Assembly: GCF_022179645.1 (NCBI RefSeq)
Contig: NZ_BPRA01000005.1
Span: forward strand, 124,001-188,000
From: Methylobacterium thuringiense
Lineage (GTDB): Bacteria; Pseudomonadota; Alphaproteobacteria; Rhizobiales; Beijerinckiaceae
Reading direction: 5' to 3'
Length of the DNA stretch: 64,000 nucleotides
Shown here: one piece after another, positions 36,170-44,895 of the stretch
Position numbering within the stretch: position 1 is the first letter of the stretch
Layout of the letters: each line of letters opens with the position of its first letter
Notes under the pieces: generated by a model
Database searches by the model: none
What the model saw: the letters and a program-made list of their open reading frames with translations, nothing else
Told to the model about the DNA's origin: nothing
Position numbers and translations under genes: made by a program

Positions 36170-36493
36170 TCACAGCGTCACGCCGTCGCGCCGCAGTTCG
36201 CCCATCCATGCAGTCCGCTCTGTGTAGGCGCCGGCCTGCAGCGGCAGAGCGTTGAAGACGGCACCGGTCGCCATCAGGATATCGGTTTCGATCTCGGCGA
36301 GAGCCTGGGACTCGCGGTCGAAGCTATGCAGCTCGGTCAGGAAGAGGCCGATATCGTAATCGGAATCGGGCCGTGCGTCCCCTCGCGCCCGCGAGCCGAA
36401 CAGCACGATGCGGTCGATCCGTTTGCCGTAGATACGGTCCACGGCGGTGCGGAAGCGCATCAAGACTGGATCGTCCGCTGGATTGACGGCCAT
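36170..36493 (-). CDS. MNT-type nucleotidyltransferase domain protein
   Basis: A 107-residue minimal nucleotidyltransferase. The motif IVLFGSRARGDARPDSDYDIGLFL supplies the GS and DxD metal-binding residues. Such MNT proteins usually act as antitoxins that modify a HEPN toxin. I find no HEPN gene on either side, so it is solitary or its partner was lost. I chose the ATG at 36493 as the domain starts just after. GC content is back to normal here. Confidence 0.8.
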   Translation of the reverse strand: MAVNPADDPVLMRFRTAVDRIYGKRIDRIVLFGSRARGDARPDSDYDIGLFLTELHSFDRESQALAEIETDILMATGAVFNALPLQAGAYTERTAWMGELRRDGVTL

Positions 36494-36626
36494 GACTGCC
36501 TTCCTCGGATGCGTGAGAAATAGCATGGAGATCGGCAGTTCCGCCACGGGGCGGGGCTCGCCGCCCGCAACTCTCGCGTTCCCCGTCGGCGTCGCCGGCC
36601 AGCGCGTCATCAGCAGGAGGCTTCGC

Positions 36627-36719
36627 CGTCATTGCGAGGCGGAGCCGAAGCAATCCAGGGCCGACGCGCCGACGGTGCGGTTGTGGCCCTGGATCGCTTC
36701 GCTGCGCTCGCGATGACGG
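36627..36719. repeat. Palindromic CGTCATTGCGAG-type dispersed repeat
   Basis: The left arm runs from CGTCATTGCGAGGCGGAGCC to AGCAATCCAGGG, and the right arm from CCCTGGATCGCTTCG to CGCGATGACGG, giving a large imperfect hairpin. I recognise this as a common intergenic palindrome type of alphaproteobacteria. It occupies most of the 36494-36905 gap, which has no gene otherwise. Confidence 0.8.
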
Positions 36720-36905
36720 AGCGGGCTGCGACGCCGTTGGCGGCCCTCGGAGCCATGCCGGCATCGTCTCGGACGAAGCCGAGCGGACCGTCACTGGCCC
36801 GACCTCCAGAATGCAATTTACGATACATCTTAACGTCGGCGTTTCACCCCCCGTGCTGTGGTGCCGGGTGACAGTCTCGATCACCGAGAGCTGAAAGCGC
36901 GCGCC

Positions 36906-38630
36906 ATGATCACGACAGACACCGCGCCGGCGCCGTCCGAGCCCGGCGGGCGCGGCGGCCGGATCGGGCGGCGGCTCGTCGGGCAGATCTGCCTCGTCGG
37001 CCTGATGATCACCATCGTCCTGTCGGGGTTCTTCTTCACCAACTGGAACCAGCAGAGGCTGATCGACCTGCGCGAGGGCGGGCGGCAGATGCGCATTGCG
37101 CAGGAAGGCCTGATGGAGGCCGAGGCCTATGTTCTGAACACCTCGCTCGGCGACCAGGACACAGAGTATTCCGCCTACAGCCGGGCCTTCGAGGCGTTGC
37201 ACAGCCGTGAAGACAAGCTGGCGCAGCTCGACCGCTTCCTGCGAGCGCAGGACGGCACGCGGCCCTCGGCGGTCGCGCTCGTGAAGGCGCTGGAGACGAG
37301 CTGGACGGAGGTCCTGGCGGTCGCGCGCGACGGCCGGTTCGCCGAGGCGCGGGGTCTGCTGCAGCAGCGCCGCAGTGCGGCCCAGGTGGCCCGGCTCCGG
37401 AGCGCGTTCGACGCCTTCCTCACCGATTGGAACGCGCATTTCGCGATCCACGAGAGCCGCATCGAGATCGGCAAGGTCTTCGTGCTCGTCGCTCAGATCC
37501 TGATCGGCGCGATGATGATCTTCGCCTTCCGCTCCGGCGCGCGGGATGCGAAGGCGCGGCTCGCCGCCATGGCCGAGATGGACCGGTCGCGCACCCAGGT
37601 CGGCCACCTCTTCGGCATGACCGACATGCTGCAGAGCGCAGCGGACCATCACGATGCGAACGCGGTGCTGCGGGCGACGGCCGGCGAGCTGATCGGCGGC
37701 TTCGGCGGCGCGCTCTACGTCTTCAACAACTCGCGCGACCGCCTCGTGCTCTCGACCTCCTGGGCCTGCGACGATGCCGCGGCTTTGCCCGAGCAGATCA
37801 CGGTCAATCAGTGCTGGGCGATGAAGCGCGGCAAGCCGCACATCAACCGCAGCGGCGCGCGGGCGCTCTGCTGCGAGCACCACGCCTCCAGCCTCGCCGC
37901 CCTGGAAATCCCCATGGCGGCGCGCGGCGAGAATCTCGGCCTCCTGCAGATCTTCGCGCACGGGGCGGGTGCCGAAGAGCGGCTGGCGGCGATCCTGCCG
38001 CTGAGCTCGGCGCTGGGCGACGCCATGTCGCTCGCCCTCTCGAACATCGCTCTGCGCGAAAAGCTGCGCAACCAGGCCCTGCGCGACCCGCTGACGGGCC
38101 TCTACAACCGGCGCTACATGGAGGACAGCCTCGACCGCTACGTGCGCCTCGCCGAGCGCGAGGGCCGCAAGGTCTCGGTGATCATGATCGACCTCGACCA
38201 CTTCAAGCGGCTCAACGACGAGCACGGCCATGCCACCGGCGATGCCGTGCTGCGCGAGGCCGCGGCGGCGATCGTCGGCACCCTGCGGGAGACCGACGTG
38301 GCCTGCCGCTACGGTGGCGAGGAGATGATCGTGTTCCTGCCCGACTGCAGCCTCGAGGACGCGGCGATCAAGGCCGAGCAGATCCGCGCCCGCATCGAGA
38401 GCCTCTCGGGCGCCCACGGCGCCCAGGTCTCGGCCTCCCTCGGCGTCTCCTCGGTGCCCTGCACGTCGAGCAACAGCGCCGACCTCGTCAAGGCGGCCGA
38501 CACCGCCCTCTACAAGGCCAAGCACAACGGTCGCAACCGGGTCGCGCTCGCCCCGGTGCGCGCGGGACGGCGCAGCTGGGCGGACGGGGGCGAGAGCGGG
38601 GATGGTGTGTTGCCCATCGCCGCGGAGTGA
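36906..38630 (+). CDS. Membrane diguanylate cyclase with sensory and GAF-like domains
   Basis: A 574-residue protein. A first membrane helix (about 28-48) and a second (about 185-205) enclose a helical periplasmic domain of the CHASE3/4-helix-bundle kind. A GAF-like region (about 235-385) with several Cys and His residues (QCWAMKRGKPH, RALCCEHHAS) follows, then a GGDEF domain. The signature is YGGEEM, an active-type variant, and an RxxD inhibitory site (RETD) lies five residues upstream. It should make c-di-GMP under product inhibition. The Cys/His-rich GAF might bind a cofactor. Confidence 0.9.
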   Translation: MITTDTAPAPSEPGGRGGRIGRRLVGQICLVGLMITIVLSGFFFTNWNQQRLIDLREGGRQMRIAQEGLMEAEAYVLNTSLGDQDTEYSAYSRAFEALHSREDKLAQLDRFLRAQDGTRPSAVALVKALETSWTEVLAVARDGRFAEARGLLQQRRSAAQVARLRSAFDAFLTDWNAHFAIHESRIEIGKVFVLVAQILIGAMMIFAFRSGARDAKARLAAMAEMDRSRTQVGHLFGMTDMLQSAADHHDANAVLRATAGELIGGFGGALYVFNNSRDRLVLSTSWACDDAAALPEQITVNQCWAMKRGKPHINRSGARALCCEHHASSLAALEIPMAARGENLGLLQIFAHGAGAEERLAAILPLSSALGDAMSLALSNIALREKLRNQALRDPLTGLYNRRYMEDSLDRYVRLAEREGRKVSVIMIDLDHFKRLNDEHGHATGDAVLREAAAAIVGTLRETDVACRYGGEEMIVFLPDCSLEDAAIKAEQIRARIESLSGAHGAQVSASLGVSSVPCTSSNSADLVKAADTALYKAKHNGRNRVALAPVRAGRRSWADGGESGDGVLPIAAE

Positions 38631-39462
38631 TGGTTTTGGAGAGGCGCATTGGTGATGGCGGCGTGTCGGAAGCCGTAGCTTGCAGTGTCGGCGTCCCTGT
38701 CCCTCGTACCGCTTCCGGTTGATCCGGTCGGGCCGTGCGCATCCCCTCGCCCCGCTTGCGGGGAGAGGGCTTCGGCGACCTCGTCGTCGCCGAAGCGTGG
38801 TGGCAGACGACGGTGAGGGGGCTTCGGCGGAGGAGCCACGATCGGCGTCGCCCCCTCACCGTCGCTTCGGCTTCGCCTCCGCTACCCACATGGACGATAC
38901 GGTCCGTGCGGGCCACTCCCAGCATGCGGGGAGAGGGGGCACGCGCACCAAGCAACCTGATCTGCTGGAAACGGTCTCACTCCCACGTTCGCGGCTGGCG
39001 CCCCTCGCCGGCCCCACGACCGCAGACGGTGGTCTTCTGGATAGTGTAGGATTATTAGCATAGGAGCGGCGCGCCGTCAAGACCGTCCGGCGTCGCGTGC
39101 GCGCGACGAAACGGGGCGGTTTCGCGGCCCGGATCGCGTGGGACGGCCTGGGACAGGCGGGACGAACGTCCCGAATTTCCGGCGAAACGAACGGCGGCCG
39201 AGCCCCTCGGGCCGGCGCCCTTTTTCCCGGCCGGGTACTCGTGCGATACGCCCCGACCGTGCTCCCCGACTTCCGCCAGAGCCTCGCCACCCCGGCCCTC
39301 CTCGCCCACCGCCGGCTCGGCTGCGTCGCCGGCGTCAGCGACTGGCGGCCGTGACCCCGCCCTTGCCCTGCGCGGCCTGAGCGAGCAGAGACCGGGCATC
39401 GACGGCTTGAGGACACCCGTGAGCGACACGCCTGCCCATTCGAGCCCCGCCGGAGCCGCGGC
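38631..39462. other. Long gene-free gap with palindromic repeats
   Basis: About 830 bases without a credible gene. The first half is filled by the repeat at 38743-38945. The second half contains a short AT-rich patch (about 39045-39063) that could hold a promoter for the downstream ABC exporter, but I cannot assign boxes with confidence. Confidence 0.55.
38743..38945. repeat. Composite palindromic repeat
   Basis: Two copies of a CCCCGCTTGCGGGGAGAGGG-like unit flank an inner hairpin with perfect 15-base arms (38808-38822 and 38850-38864, CGACGGTGAGGGGGC and its complement). Additional CTTCGGCG palindromes lie between. Same style as the other GC-rich palindromes in the window. Confidence 0.7.
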
Positions 39463-41241
39463 GTGAAGCCCCTCGTCGATCTCGTGCGGGTGATGCGCCC
39501 CCGCGACCGGCGGCGGCTGGTGCTGCTGCTGATCGGGCTCGCCCTGGCGGCCCTGTTCGAGGTGGTCGGCGTCGCCTCGGTGGTGCCGTTCCTGACGCTC
39601 GTCGGCGACCCGGCGGCGGCGGCGCGCATCCCTGCCCTCGCCGCGATCCGGCAATCGCTCGGCCTCGTCGACGACCACGCCTTCCTAGTGACGACGGGGA
39701 TCGCGGCCCTCATCGCCATCCTCACCACCAGCGTCGTCAACGCCGCTCTCGCATTCACCCAGCTCCTCTTCACGAACCTCGCCGGCTACGGCTTCGCGCG
39801 GCGCCTGCTCGCCGTCTATGTCGACCGCGAGCGGATGTTCTTCGCGCATACGAACAGCGCCGAACTCGCCAAGAACGTGCTCAGCGAGACCGACCGGCTC
39901 GTCGTCGGCGTGCTGACGCCGACCCTGGTGATCGCCTCGCGCGGCGCTTCGGCGCTCGCCGTGATCGTGTTTCTGATCCTCTATCAGCCGCGTCTCGCGC
40001 TGCTCCTCGGGGGCGGCTTCGGCGGACTTTACGTGTTGATCTTCCTGGTGATGCGGGCGCGGCTGGCGCGGATCGGCGCCCGTGCGGTGGTCGACAACGA
40101 GCGGCGCTACCGGATCGTGCAGGAGACCTTCGGGGCGCTGACGGAACTGAAGCTCTACGGACGGGCCGAGACCTTCTCCTCGGGCTTCGATGCGCCGGCC
40201 CGGGCCTATGCCAGGGACTCCGCCGAGAGCCTGGTGACCGGGCAACTGCCGCGCTACGTCATCGAATCCCTGGCCTTCGGCGGCGTCATCGTCGTGGTGC
40301 TGTTCGCCCTGTCTCGGGGCTACGATACCGCCGGGCTGCTACCGCTGCTCGGGCTGTTCGCCTTCGCCGGCTACCGCATGCTGCCGGCCTTCCAGAACAT
40401 CTTCAACTCGTTGGCGCTCATCCGCTTTTACCTGCCGGCAGTGAAGGTGGTGGCGGACGAACTGAAGAGCGAGCGCTTGCCAGAACCGCGTGGGCAGGAA
40501 CGCCTGCCCTTCTCGAAGGCGATACGGCTGAGCGGCCTCGGCTTCGACTACGAGCCCGGCCGCCCAACGCTCGACGGCATCGACCTGACGATCCCGGCCA
40601 ACGCCACCATCGGGCTCGTCGGCCGCACAGGGTCCGGCAAGTCGACGCTGGTGGGGCTCGTGCTCGGCATCCTGACGCCCACCCGCGGCACCATCCGCAT
40701 CGACGGTCACGCCCTCGATGCGGCGAGTCTGCCGGCCTGGCAGAACCGCATCGGCTACGTGCCGCAGGACGTCTTCCTGATCGACGGGACGATCGCCGAA
40801 AACATCGCGCTCGGCGTTCCGGCGGATGAGGTGGACCAGGGTGCGATCGAGCGTGCCGCGCGGCTCGCCGGCATCCACGATTTCGTGCTCGGCTTGGCCC
40901 AGGGCTACGCCACCGGCGTCGGCGAGCGCGGTACCCGGCTCAGTGGCGGCCAGCGCCAGCGCATCGGCATCGCCCGCGCGCTCTATCACGACCCGGACGT
41001 CATCGTGTTCGACGAGGCCACCAGCGCCCTTGATGCTGAGACCGAGACGGCGGTGATGGCGGCCCTCGGAGCGCTTGCCGGCACGCGCACGATCATCATG
41101 ATCGCCCACCGCCTGACCTCGCTGCGCCACGCCGACATGGTCCACGTTCTGGAGGCCGGCCGCTTGGTGACTTCCGGCCCGCCGGAGATCGTGATCCCCG
41201 AACTCGCCAAGGTTCTGCCGGGACAGACGACGGAGGCTTAA
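39463..41241 (+). CDS. ABC exporter, fused permease and ATPase (PglK/MsbA-like)
   Basis: A 592-residue half-transporter. Six membrane helices occupy about residues 1-330, followed by an ATPase domain with Walker A GRTGSGKSTLV, signature LSGGQRQRIGIARAL, Walker B VIVFDEATSALD and the switch histidine in IAHRL. The N-terminal pattern DRRRLVLLLIGLALAALFEVVGVASVVPFL resembles PglK-type lipid-linked oligosaccharide flippases. The start is a GTG. No glycan genes are adjacent, so the substrate is open. It overlaps the convergent membrane gene by four bases. Confidence 0.88.
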   Translation: MKPLVDLVRVMRPRDRRRLVLLLIGLALAALFEVVGVASVVPFLTLVGDPAAAARIPALAAIRQSLGLVDDHAFLVTTGIAALIAILTTSVVNAALAFTQLLFTNLAGYGFARRLLAVYVDRERMFFAHTNSAELAKNVLSETDRLVVGVLTPTLVIASRGASALAVIVFLILYQPRLALLLGGGFGGLYVLIFLVMRARLARIGARAVVDNERRYRIVQETFGALTELKLYGRAETFSSGFDAPARAYARDSAESLVTGQLPRYVIESLAFGGVIVVVLFALSRGYDTAGLLPLLGLFAFAGYRMLPAFQNIFNSLALIRFYLPAVKVVADELKSERLPEPRGQERLPFSKAIRLSGLGFDYEPGRPTLDGIDLTIPANATIGLVGRTGSGKSTLVGLVLGILTPTRGTIRIDGHALDAASLPAWQNRIGYVPQDVFLIDGTIAENIALGVPADEVDQGAIERAARLAGIHDFVLGLAQGYATGVGERGTRLSGGQRQRIGIARALYHDPDVIVFDEATSALDAETETAVMAALGALAGTRTIIMIAHRLTSLRHADMVHVLEAGRLVTSGPPEIVIPELAKVLPGQTTEA

Positions 41242-41954
41242 GCCTCTGCCAGGATGCGTGTCCCGCCGACGCTGGGCATCAGCCGGCGAAGCACGAGATG
41301 CGTCGGCAGGAACAGCAGGGCCGGCAGCCCGACGACCATCGCCGCGAGCCAGGCCCAGGCCGGCATCCAGGCTTGCGCGACCGCATCGCTGAAGCCCCAG
41401 ACGTAGTTGATGTTCACCGGCAGTAGGCCGGCATCCGGCCGCGGCGACGGCATCAGAAAGAAGCAGATCAAAAGGGTTGCGACCGCCATCGCGCTCCAGA
41501 TCGGTAGCGCCCGCCGGTCGTAGCCGAGCCGGGCGACCAGGAAGACGAGCAGCAGCGGCAGCCAGCCGTGGAAGCCCGACAACGCCCGCAAGAGCAATGG
41601 TTTGGAGGCGTCGAACATGTACTCCGTCATGCCGGTGATCGGAATTCCGACGGCACCGCCGAGGAAATCGACGATCCAGAGCAACTGCGGTGCGAGGATG
41701 CCGACGGCGCAGAGTGAGATCAGCAGTGGGCTCTCGATCCAGATCCCGACCAGCGTCAGCAGCACGGCCTGATCGCAGAAGTAAAGGAAGTTCGTCGGCC
41801 CGTAATGGGTGAGGTAGACCGGGAGAAGCAGGGCGGCGAAGGCCGTATAGGCGAGCTTCACTGCGATCGGGATTTTCTTGTCGTTTGGCGGCGAGTTGAT
41901 GGCTGCCGTCGAGACGGCGGTCGGGGAGGTCATCGTCGTCTCCGGGGCGTTCAT
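41238..41954 (-). CDS. Hypothetical polytopic membrane protein
   Basis: A 238-residue protein with about six or seven hydrophobic segments, opening with a Thr/Ser-rich N terminus and IPIAVKLAYTAFAALLLPVYLTHYGPTNFLYFCDQAVLLTLVG. The aromatic, Gly/Trp-rich segments (FHGWLPLLLVFLVARLGYDRRALPIW) look like a conserved family of membrane-associated proteins, but I cannot name it. The ATG at 41954 is used; 15 upstream residues appear non-native. No functional clue from neighbours. Confidence 0.75.
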   Translation of the reverse strand: MNAPETTMTSPTAVSTAAINSPPNDKKIPIAVKLAYTAFAALLLPVYLTHYGPTNFLYFCDQAVLLTLVGIWIESPLLISLCAVGILAPQLLWIVDFLGGAVGIPITGMTEYMFDASKPLLLRALSGFHGWLPLLLVFLVARLGYDRRALPIWSAMAVATLLICFFLMPSPRPDAGLLPVNINYVWGFSDAVAQAWMPAWAWLAAMVVGLPALLFLPTHLVLRRLMPSVGGTRILAEA

Positions 41955-42012
41955 CGGCTGGTGATGGCCCGCGGCGGCATCGTACCGCCGCGAGTGCAAG
42001 CGGTGCGTTTCC

Positions 42013-42288
42013 TCAATCCTTGCCGACCGACATCAGCAGGCGCTCGGTGCGGGCATCCTCGATACGGTTATGCATGCGGCGCCCTTCGTGAACATCGCGC
42101 ATCGTCTTGGTGCAGGTCACGCAGGACTGGACGAGCATCACCACGCCCATGGCGAAGTAGCCTTTCATCCAGAAATCGATCGGCATGAACAGAATACCGA
42201 TGGCGACCATGCCGGCCGAGGCGATGAAGGAGCCGTAGGTGAAGGTCACCCAGGCGCCGGAATGCTGATGAATGGTTTCGGTGGTCAT
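42013..42288 (-). CDS. YiaA/YiaB two-helix domain protein
   Basis: A 91-residue protein with two membrane helices (about 18-36 and 43-63) separated by a short MPIDFWMKGYF loop, the YiaAB domain layout, and a charged C terminus. It follows the pspA-like gene on the same strand by 39 bases. YiaAB proteins recur beside PspA genes, which points to a role in membrane stress or membrane protection. Confidence 0.85.
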   Translation of the reverse strand: MTTETIHQHSGAWVTFTYGSFIASAGMVAIGILFMPIDFWMKGYFAMGVVMLVQSCVTCTKTMRDVHEGRRMHNRIEDARTERLLMSVGKD

Positions 42289-42327
42289 GGCGGAGGCTCC
42301 TTTGGACGGCTGTGATGCGGTGAGGGG

Positions 42328-43002
42328 TCAGGCGGCTTCGGCCCGTCGGCGCAGGCGGTCGAGAACGGCATCGGCGCTCGTGTTGCTGTGCGGGCCGAAA
42401 CCTTCGCGCTCCATGCGCTCGGCGATGTCGGCGCCGGGATCGGCTTCGGAGAGCGCAGCCTCGGTGTCGGCGGCCTCCTGCTGCAGTTCACGCAGGCGCT
42501 CGAGCGTGGACTCGGCTTCGGAAAGTGTCGCCAACTCGCCTGGGCCCGGATTAACCCGCATGCGGCGGACCGCTTCCGCGGCGGCCGCAGTCCGGCGTCC
42601 GCGCTCGAGTTCGGCCTGTCGCCTGTTGGCGTCGGCAACGAGAGAACGGATGCGGACGACCTCTGTCTCGTAGCGGCTGCGGGCAGCGCGGATCGCATCG
42701 CGCTCGGATTCGAGCTCTGCGATGGCCTGCGCGGCTTCTCTGGCGAGATCCTCGCGGCCTCCGGAGAGCGCGGCGACGGCGCGCGTTTCCAAGTCTGCGG
42801 CGCGGGCTTCCACCTCCGCAAGCTTGCGGCCTTCGGCGAGATCGGCGGCGACTGCCGCTGCCAGCGCCCGCCGGCTGCGCTCGAGCGAGGCGCGGGTCTC
42901 ACGGACCTGCTGGTCGAGGATCAGAAGGGCATTACGATCGAGAAATTCCTCGCTGGCGCGGGCGGTGGCGCCTCTGGCGAGGATGCGGACCAGCTTGAAC
43001 AT
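42328..43002 (-). CDS. PspA/IM30-family protein
   Basis: A 224-residue coiled-coil protein of the PspA/IM30 family. It begins with MFKLVRILARGATARASEEFLDRNALLILDQQVRE and continues as long heptad-rich helices, then a region with RMRVNPGPGE and a C-terminal helix. These proteins assemble on the inner membrane and preserve its integrity under stress. The usual PspF activator gene is absent. Tandem palindromes lie just upstream, suggesting a dedicated regulator. Confidence 0.86.
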   Translation of the reverse strand: MFKLVRILARGATARASEEFLDRNALLILDQQVRETRASLERSRRALAAAVAADLAEGRKLAEVEARAADLETRAVAALSGGREDLAREAAQAIAELESERDAIRAARSRYETEVVRIRSLVADANRRQAELERGRRTAAAAEAVRRMRVNPGPGELATLSEAESTLERLRELQQEAADTEAALSEADPGADIAERMEREGFGPHSNTSADAVLDRLRRRAEAA

Positions 43003-43054
43003 CGTTGCGTCTCCACATGCGTGAGCGGTGTCACGCAGGATGAGTCACACGAGT

Positions 43055-43093
43055 TTGCACGCTGTTCAAGTGACATTTTGCACGTCGTGCAAA
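43055..43093 (-). promoter_or_regulatory. Tandem palindromes upstream of pspA-like gene
   Basis: A perfect 17-base palindrome (TTTGCACG-T-CGTGCAAA, 43077-43093) and an imperfect 15-base copy (TTGCACG-C-TGTTCAA, 43055-43069) have centres 23 bases apart, close to two helical turns. They lie 53-91 bases upstream of the ATG and look like binding sites of a dimeric regulator. No sigma-54 -24/-12 element was seen. Confidence 0.6.
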
Positions 43094-43233
43094 GAGAGGC
43101 TTCGATCGGGTAGGCGATCCGTGGACGGTACGATGCACTGCCGTTGTTCACGTCACGGCGCGCGGTCTCGAAATTGGCAGTCTTCCGGTGCCTCGGAGGC
43201 GGCACCCGGTCCGCCATCGCGGCTTCGAGAAAC

Positions 43234-43704
43234 TCACTGGTTCTCGCGGGCGGCGAGCCAGGACAGCGTGAAATATACGAAGATGGCCAAGCCCTGGATT
43301 GCGACCAGCACGATCGGCATCGGCAGCAACTGCGGTGTCAGTACGGCCAGCGTGATGCCGCTGGTGGCAGCGAGGAGCCACACCACGCCGCCCCATGCGC
43401 TGGTCAGCCAGAGGCCTACCGCGGCGGTGAAGTCGATCACGGCGAAGTAGACGATCACCGTCTGGCGGCCGAGCGGCTCGCTTTCGAAGGAAGGTGCGCC
43501 GGGCAGCACATCGACGATGTCCGCCCAGGTCAGAATACCCTTGGCGATCCAGACAAGCGCTACAATGCGCATGAACCAGACGAGGACGGTGTCCCAGCGG
43601 GTCTGCCGGCGTTCGACGCGCTCAATACGGTCGTTGGCGCCCTCGGCACTGCCGATACGGCCGCGGCCGTCCCGTGTGGTACCGACTTTGGTCAGAGCCT
43701 TCAC
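43234..43704 (-). CDS. DUF6163-like membrane protein
   Basis: A 156-residue protein with four hydrophobic segments after a charged N terminus: VWFMRIVALVWIAKGILTWADIV, IVYFAVIDFTAAVGLWLTSAWGG, then two more up to LAIFVYFTLSWLAA. It resembles an alphaproteobacterial family I know as DUF6163. The GTG at 43704 is the best start; the frame is open upstream, but that part is antisense-like. It lies just after the hydrolase gene on the same strand. Confidence 0.7.
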   Translation of the reverse strand: MKALTKVGTTRDGRGRIGSAEGANDRIERVERRQTRWDTVLVWFMRIVALVWIAKGILTWADIVDVLPGAPSFESEPLGRQTVIVYFAVIDFTAAVGLWLTSAWGGVVWLLAATSGITLAVLTPQLLPMPIVLVAIQGLAIFVYFTLSWLAARENQ

Positions 43705-43717
43705 AGATGTGGCCTGC

Positions 43718-44779
43718 TCAAGCGAAGGACGGTTCGGAGCCGCCGATCGGCTCGAAAGCGGTGGCGATTGCAGCCATGTCGACCGCGTCGAGGGTGGCCG
43801 GCTGCCAGCTGGGCTTGCCGTCCTTGTCGACGATGACAGAGCGCACGCCCTCGTAGAAGTCGTGGCCACGCATCACGCGGGTGCAGAGGCGGTACTCGAT
43901 CAGCATCGCTTCCTCGAAACTCAAGTCGACGCCCCGCCGCATCTGCTCGAAGGCAATGAGCGCGCTCGTCGGGGAGCGCGAGCGGATCAGGGCCGCCGTC
44001 TCTGCGGCGAAGGATGCGCCGGAGGAAGCCGCCACGTCGAGGCGGCCGAGAACGTCGTGCACGCTGTCGGCGGAAAAACACTCGTCGATCAGGCTGCGCT
44101 CGGTAACGAGCGGGCCGGTCCCGGGCGGCTCGGCCGCGTAGGCTGCAAGCGTCGCTTCTATGTCGTCACCCTGGGCAAGCGCATCGACGATGGCGTCGAA
44201 GTCGGCGGCCTTGGCCGAATGCGTGGCAAGGCCGAGAGCGAGGGCCTCGCTCGCGCCCACGCGTGCGCCCGTCACCGCGAGGTAGGTGCCGGTGCGGCCG
44301 GGCAGGCGCGGCAGCGCGTAGGTCATCCCGACATCGGGAAAGTAACCGATGCCGGTCTCGGGCATCGCAAACATGTACTTTTCGGAGGCCACGCGGATAT
44401 CGCCATGCACCGAGATGCCGACGCCGCCGCCCATGACCACGCCCTCGATCAGGGCCACGTAGGGCTTCGGGTAGCGCTTCACGTAGGCGTCGAGTTGGTA
44501 CTCGGCGAGCCAGAACGCGAGGGTCTCCTCGAAGCAGCCAGCCTTGCCGAGCTCGTAGATCTGGCGAATGTCGCCGCCTGCGCAGAAGGCGCGGCCGCCT
44601 GTGCCACGTACGACGATCCGGGTGACGGCCTCCTCCGTTTCCCAGGACCGCAGTTGGGCATGCATCGCCTGGATCATCGGCAGCGTCAGCGCATTGAGCG
44701 CCTTCGGCCGGTTCAGGATGATCAGGCCAGCGGCGCCGCGCCTCTCCAGGATGATTTCAGGATCGGCCCGATCCGACAT
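43718..44779 (-). CDS. 3-hydroxyisobutyryl-CoA hydrolase
   Basis: A 353-residue enoyl-CoA hydratase-fold protein. The oxyanion-hole segments AFCAGGDIRQIYE and EGVVMGGGVGISVHGDIRVAS, and the MPETGIGYFPDVG motif, are diagnostic of 3-hydroxyisobutyryl-CoA hydrolases (HIBCH type), which release 3-hydroxyisobutyrate in valine breakdown. The ATG at 44779 fits; 17 upstream residues are not family-like. No other valine catabolism genes are adjacent. Confidence 0.87.
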   Translation of the reverse strand: MSDRADPEIILERRGAAGLIILNRPKALNALTLPMIQAMHAQLRSWETEEAVTRIVVRGTGGRAFCAGGDIRQIYELGKAGCFEETLAFWLAEYQLDAYVKRYPKPYVALIEGVVMGGGVGISVHGDIRVASEKYMFAMPETGIGYFPDVGMTYALPRLPGRTGTYLAVTGARVGASEALALGLATHSAKAADFDAIVDALAQGDDIEATLAAYAAEPPGTGPLVTERSLIDECFSADSVHDVLGRLDVAASSGASFAAETAALIRSRSPTSALIAFEQMRRGVDLSFEEAMLIEYRLCTRVMRGHDFYEGVRSVIVDKDGKPSWQPATLDAVDMAAIATAFEPIGGSEPSFA

Positions 44780-44895
44780 GCACGCCCCTCTCGTTGAGGC
44801 TCTTAGACGAAGTCTTACGGTTTCCGTCAATCAGCGCGGAACGGCGGCTCACCGGATTGCGTGGGGAACCAACGAGCGCTGCGACGCAGGCGTGC

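Noticed and set aside
35000-36170. Direct repeats marking insertion boundaries of the AT-rich HNH block
   Set aside because: I compared the sequences just inside both ends and found no convincing direct repeat, so no attachment site is reported.
38735-39049. A 104-codon frame after the diguanylate cyclase gene
   Set aside because: Encoded entirely by palindromic repeat units; no ribosome site or conserved sequence.
43003-43110. A sigma-54 promoter for the pspA-like gene
   Set aside because: TTTGCACG resembles part of a -12 element, but no GG-N10-GC pair at the right spacing was found; the sequence is better explained as a palindrome.
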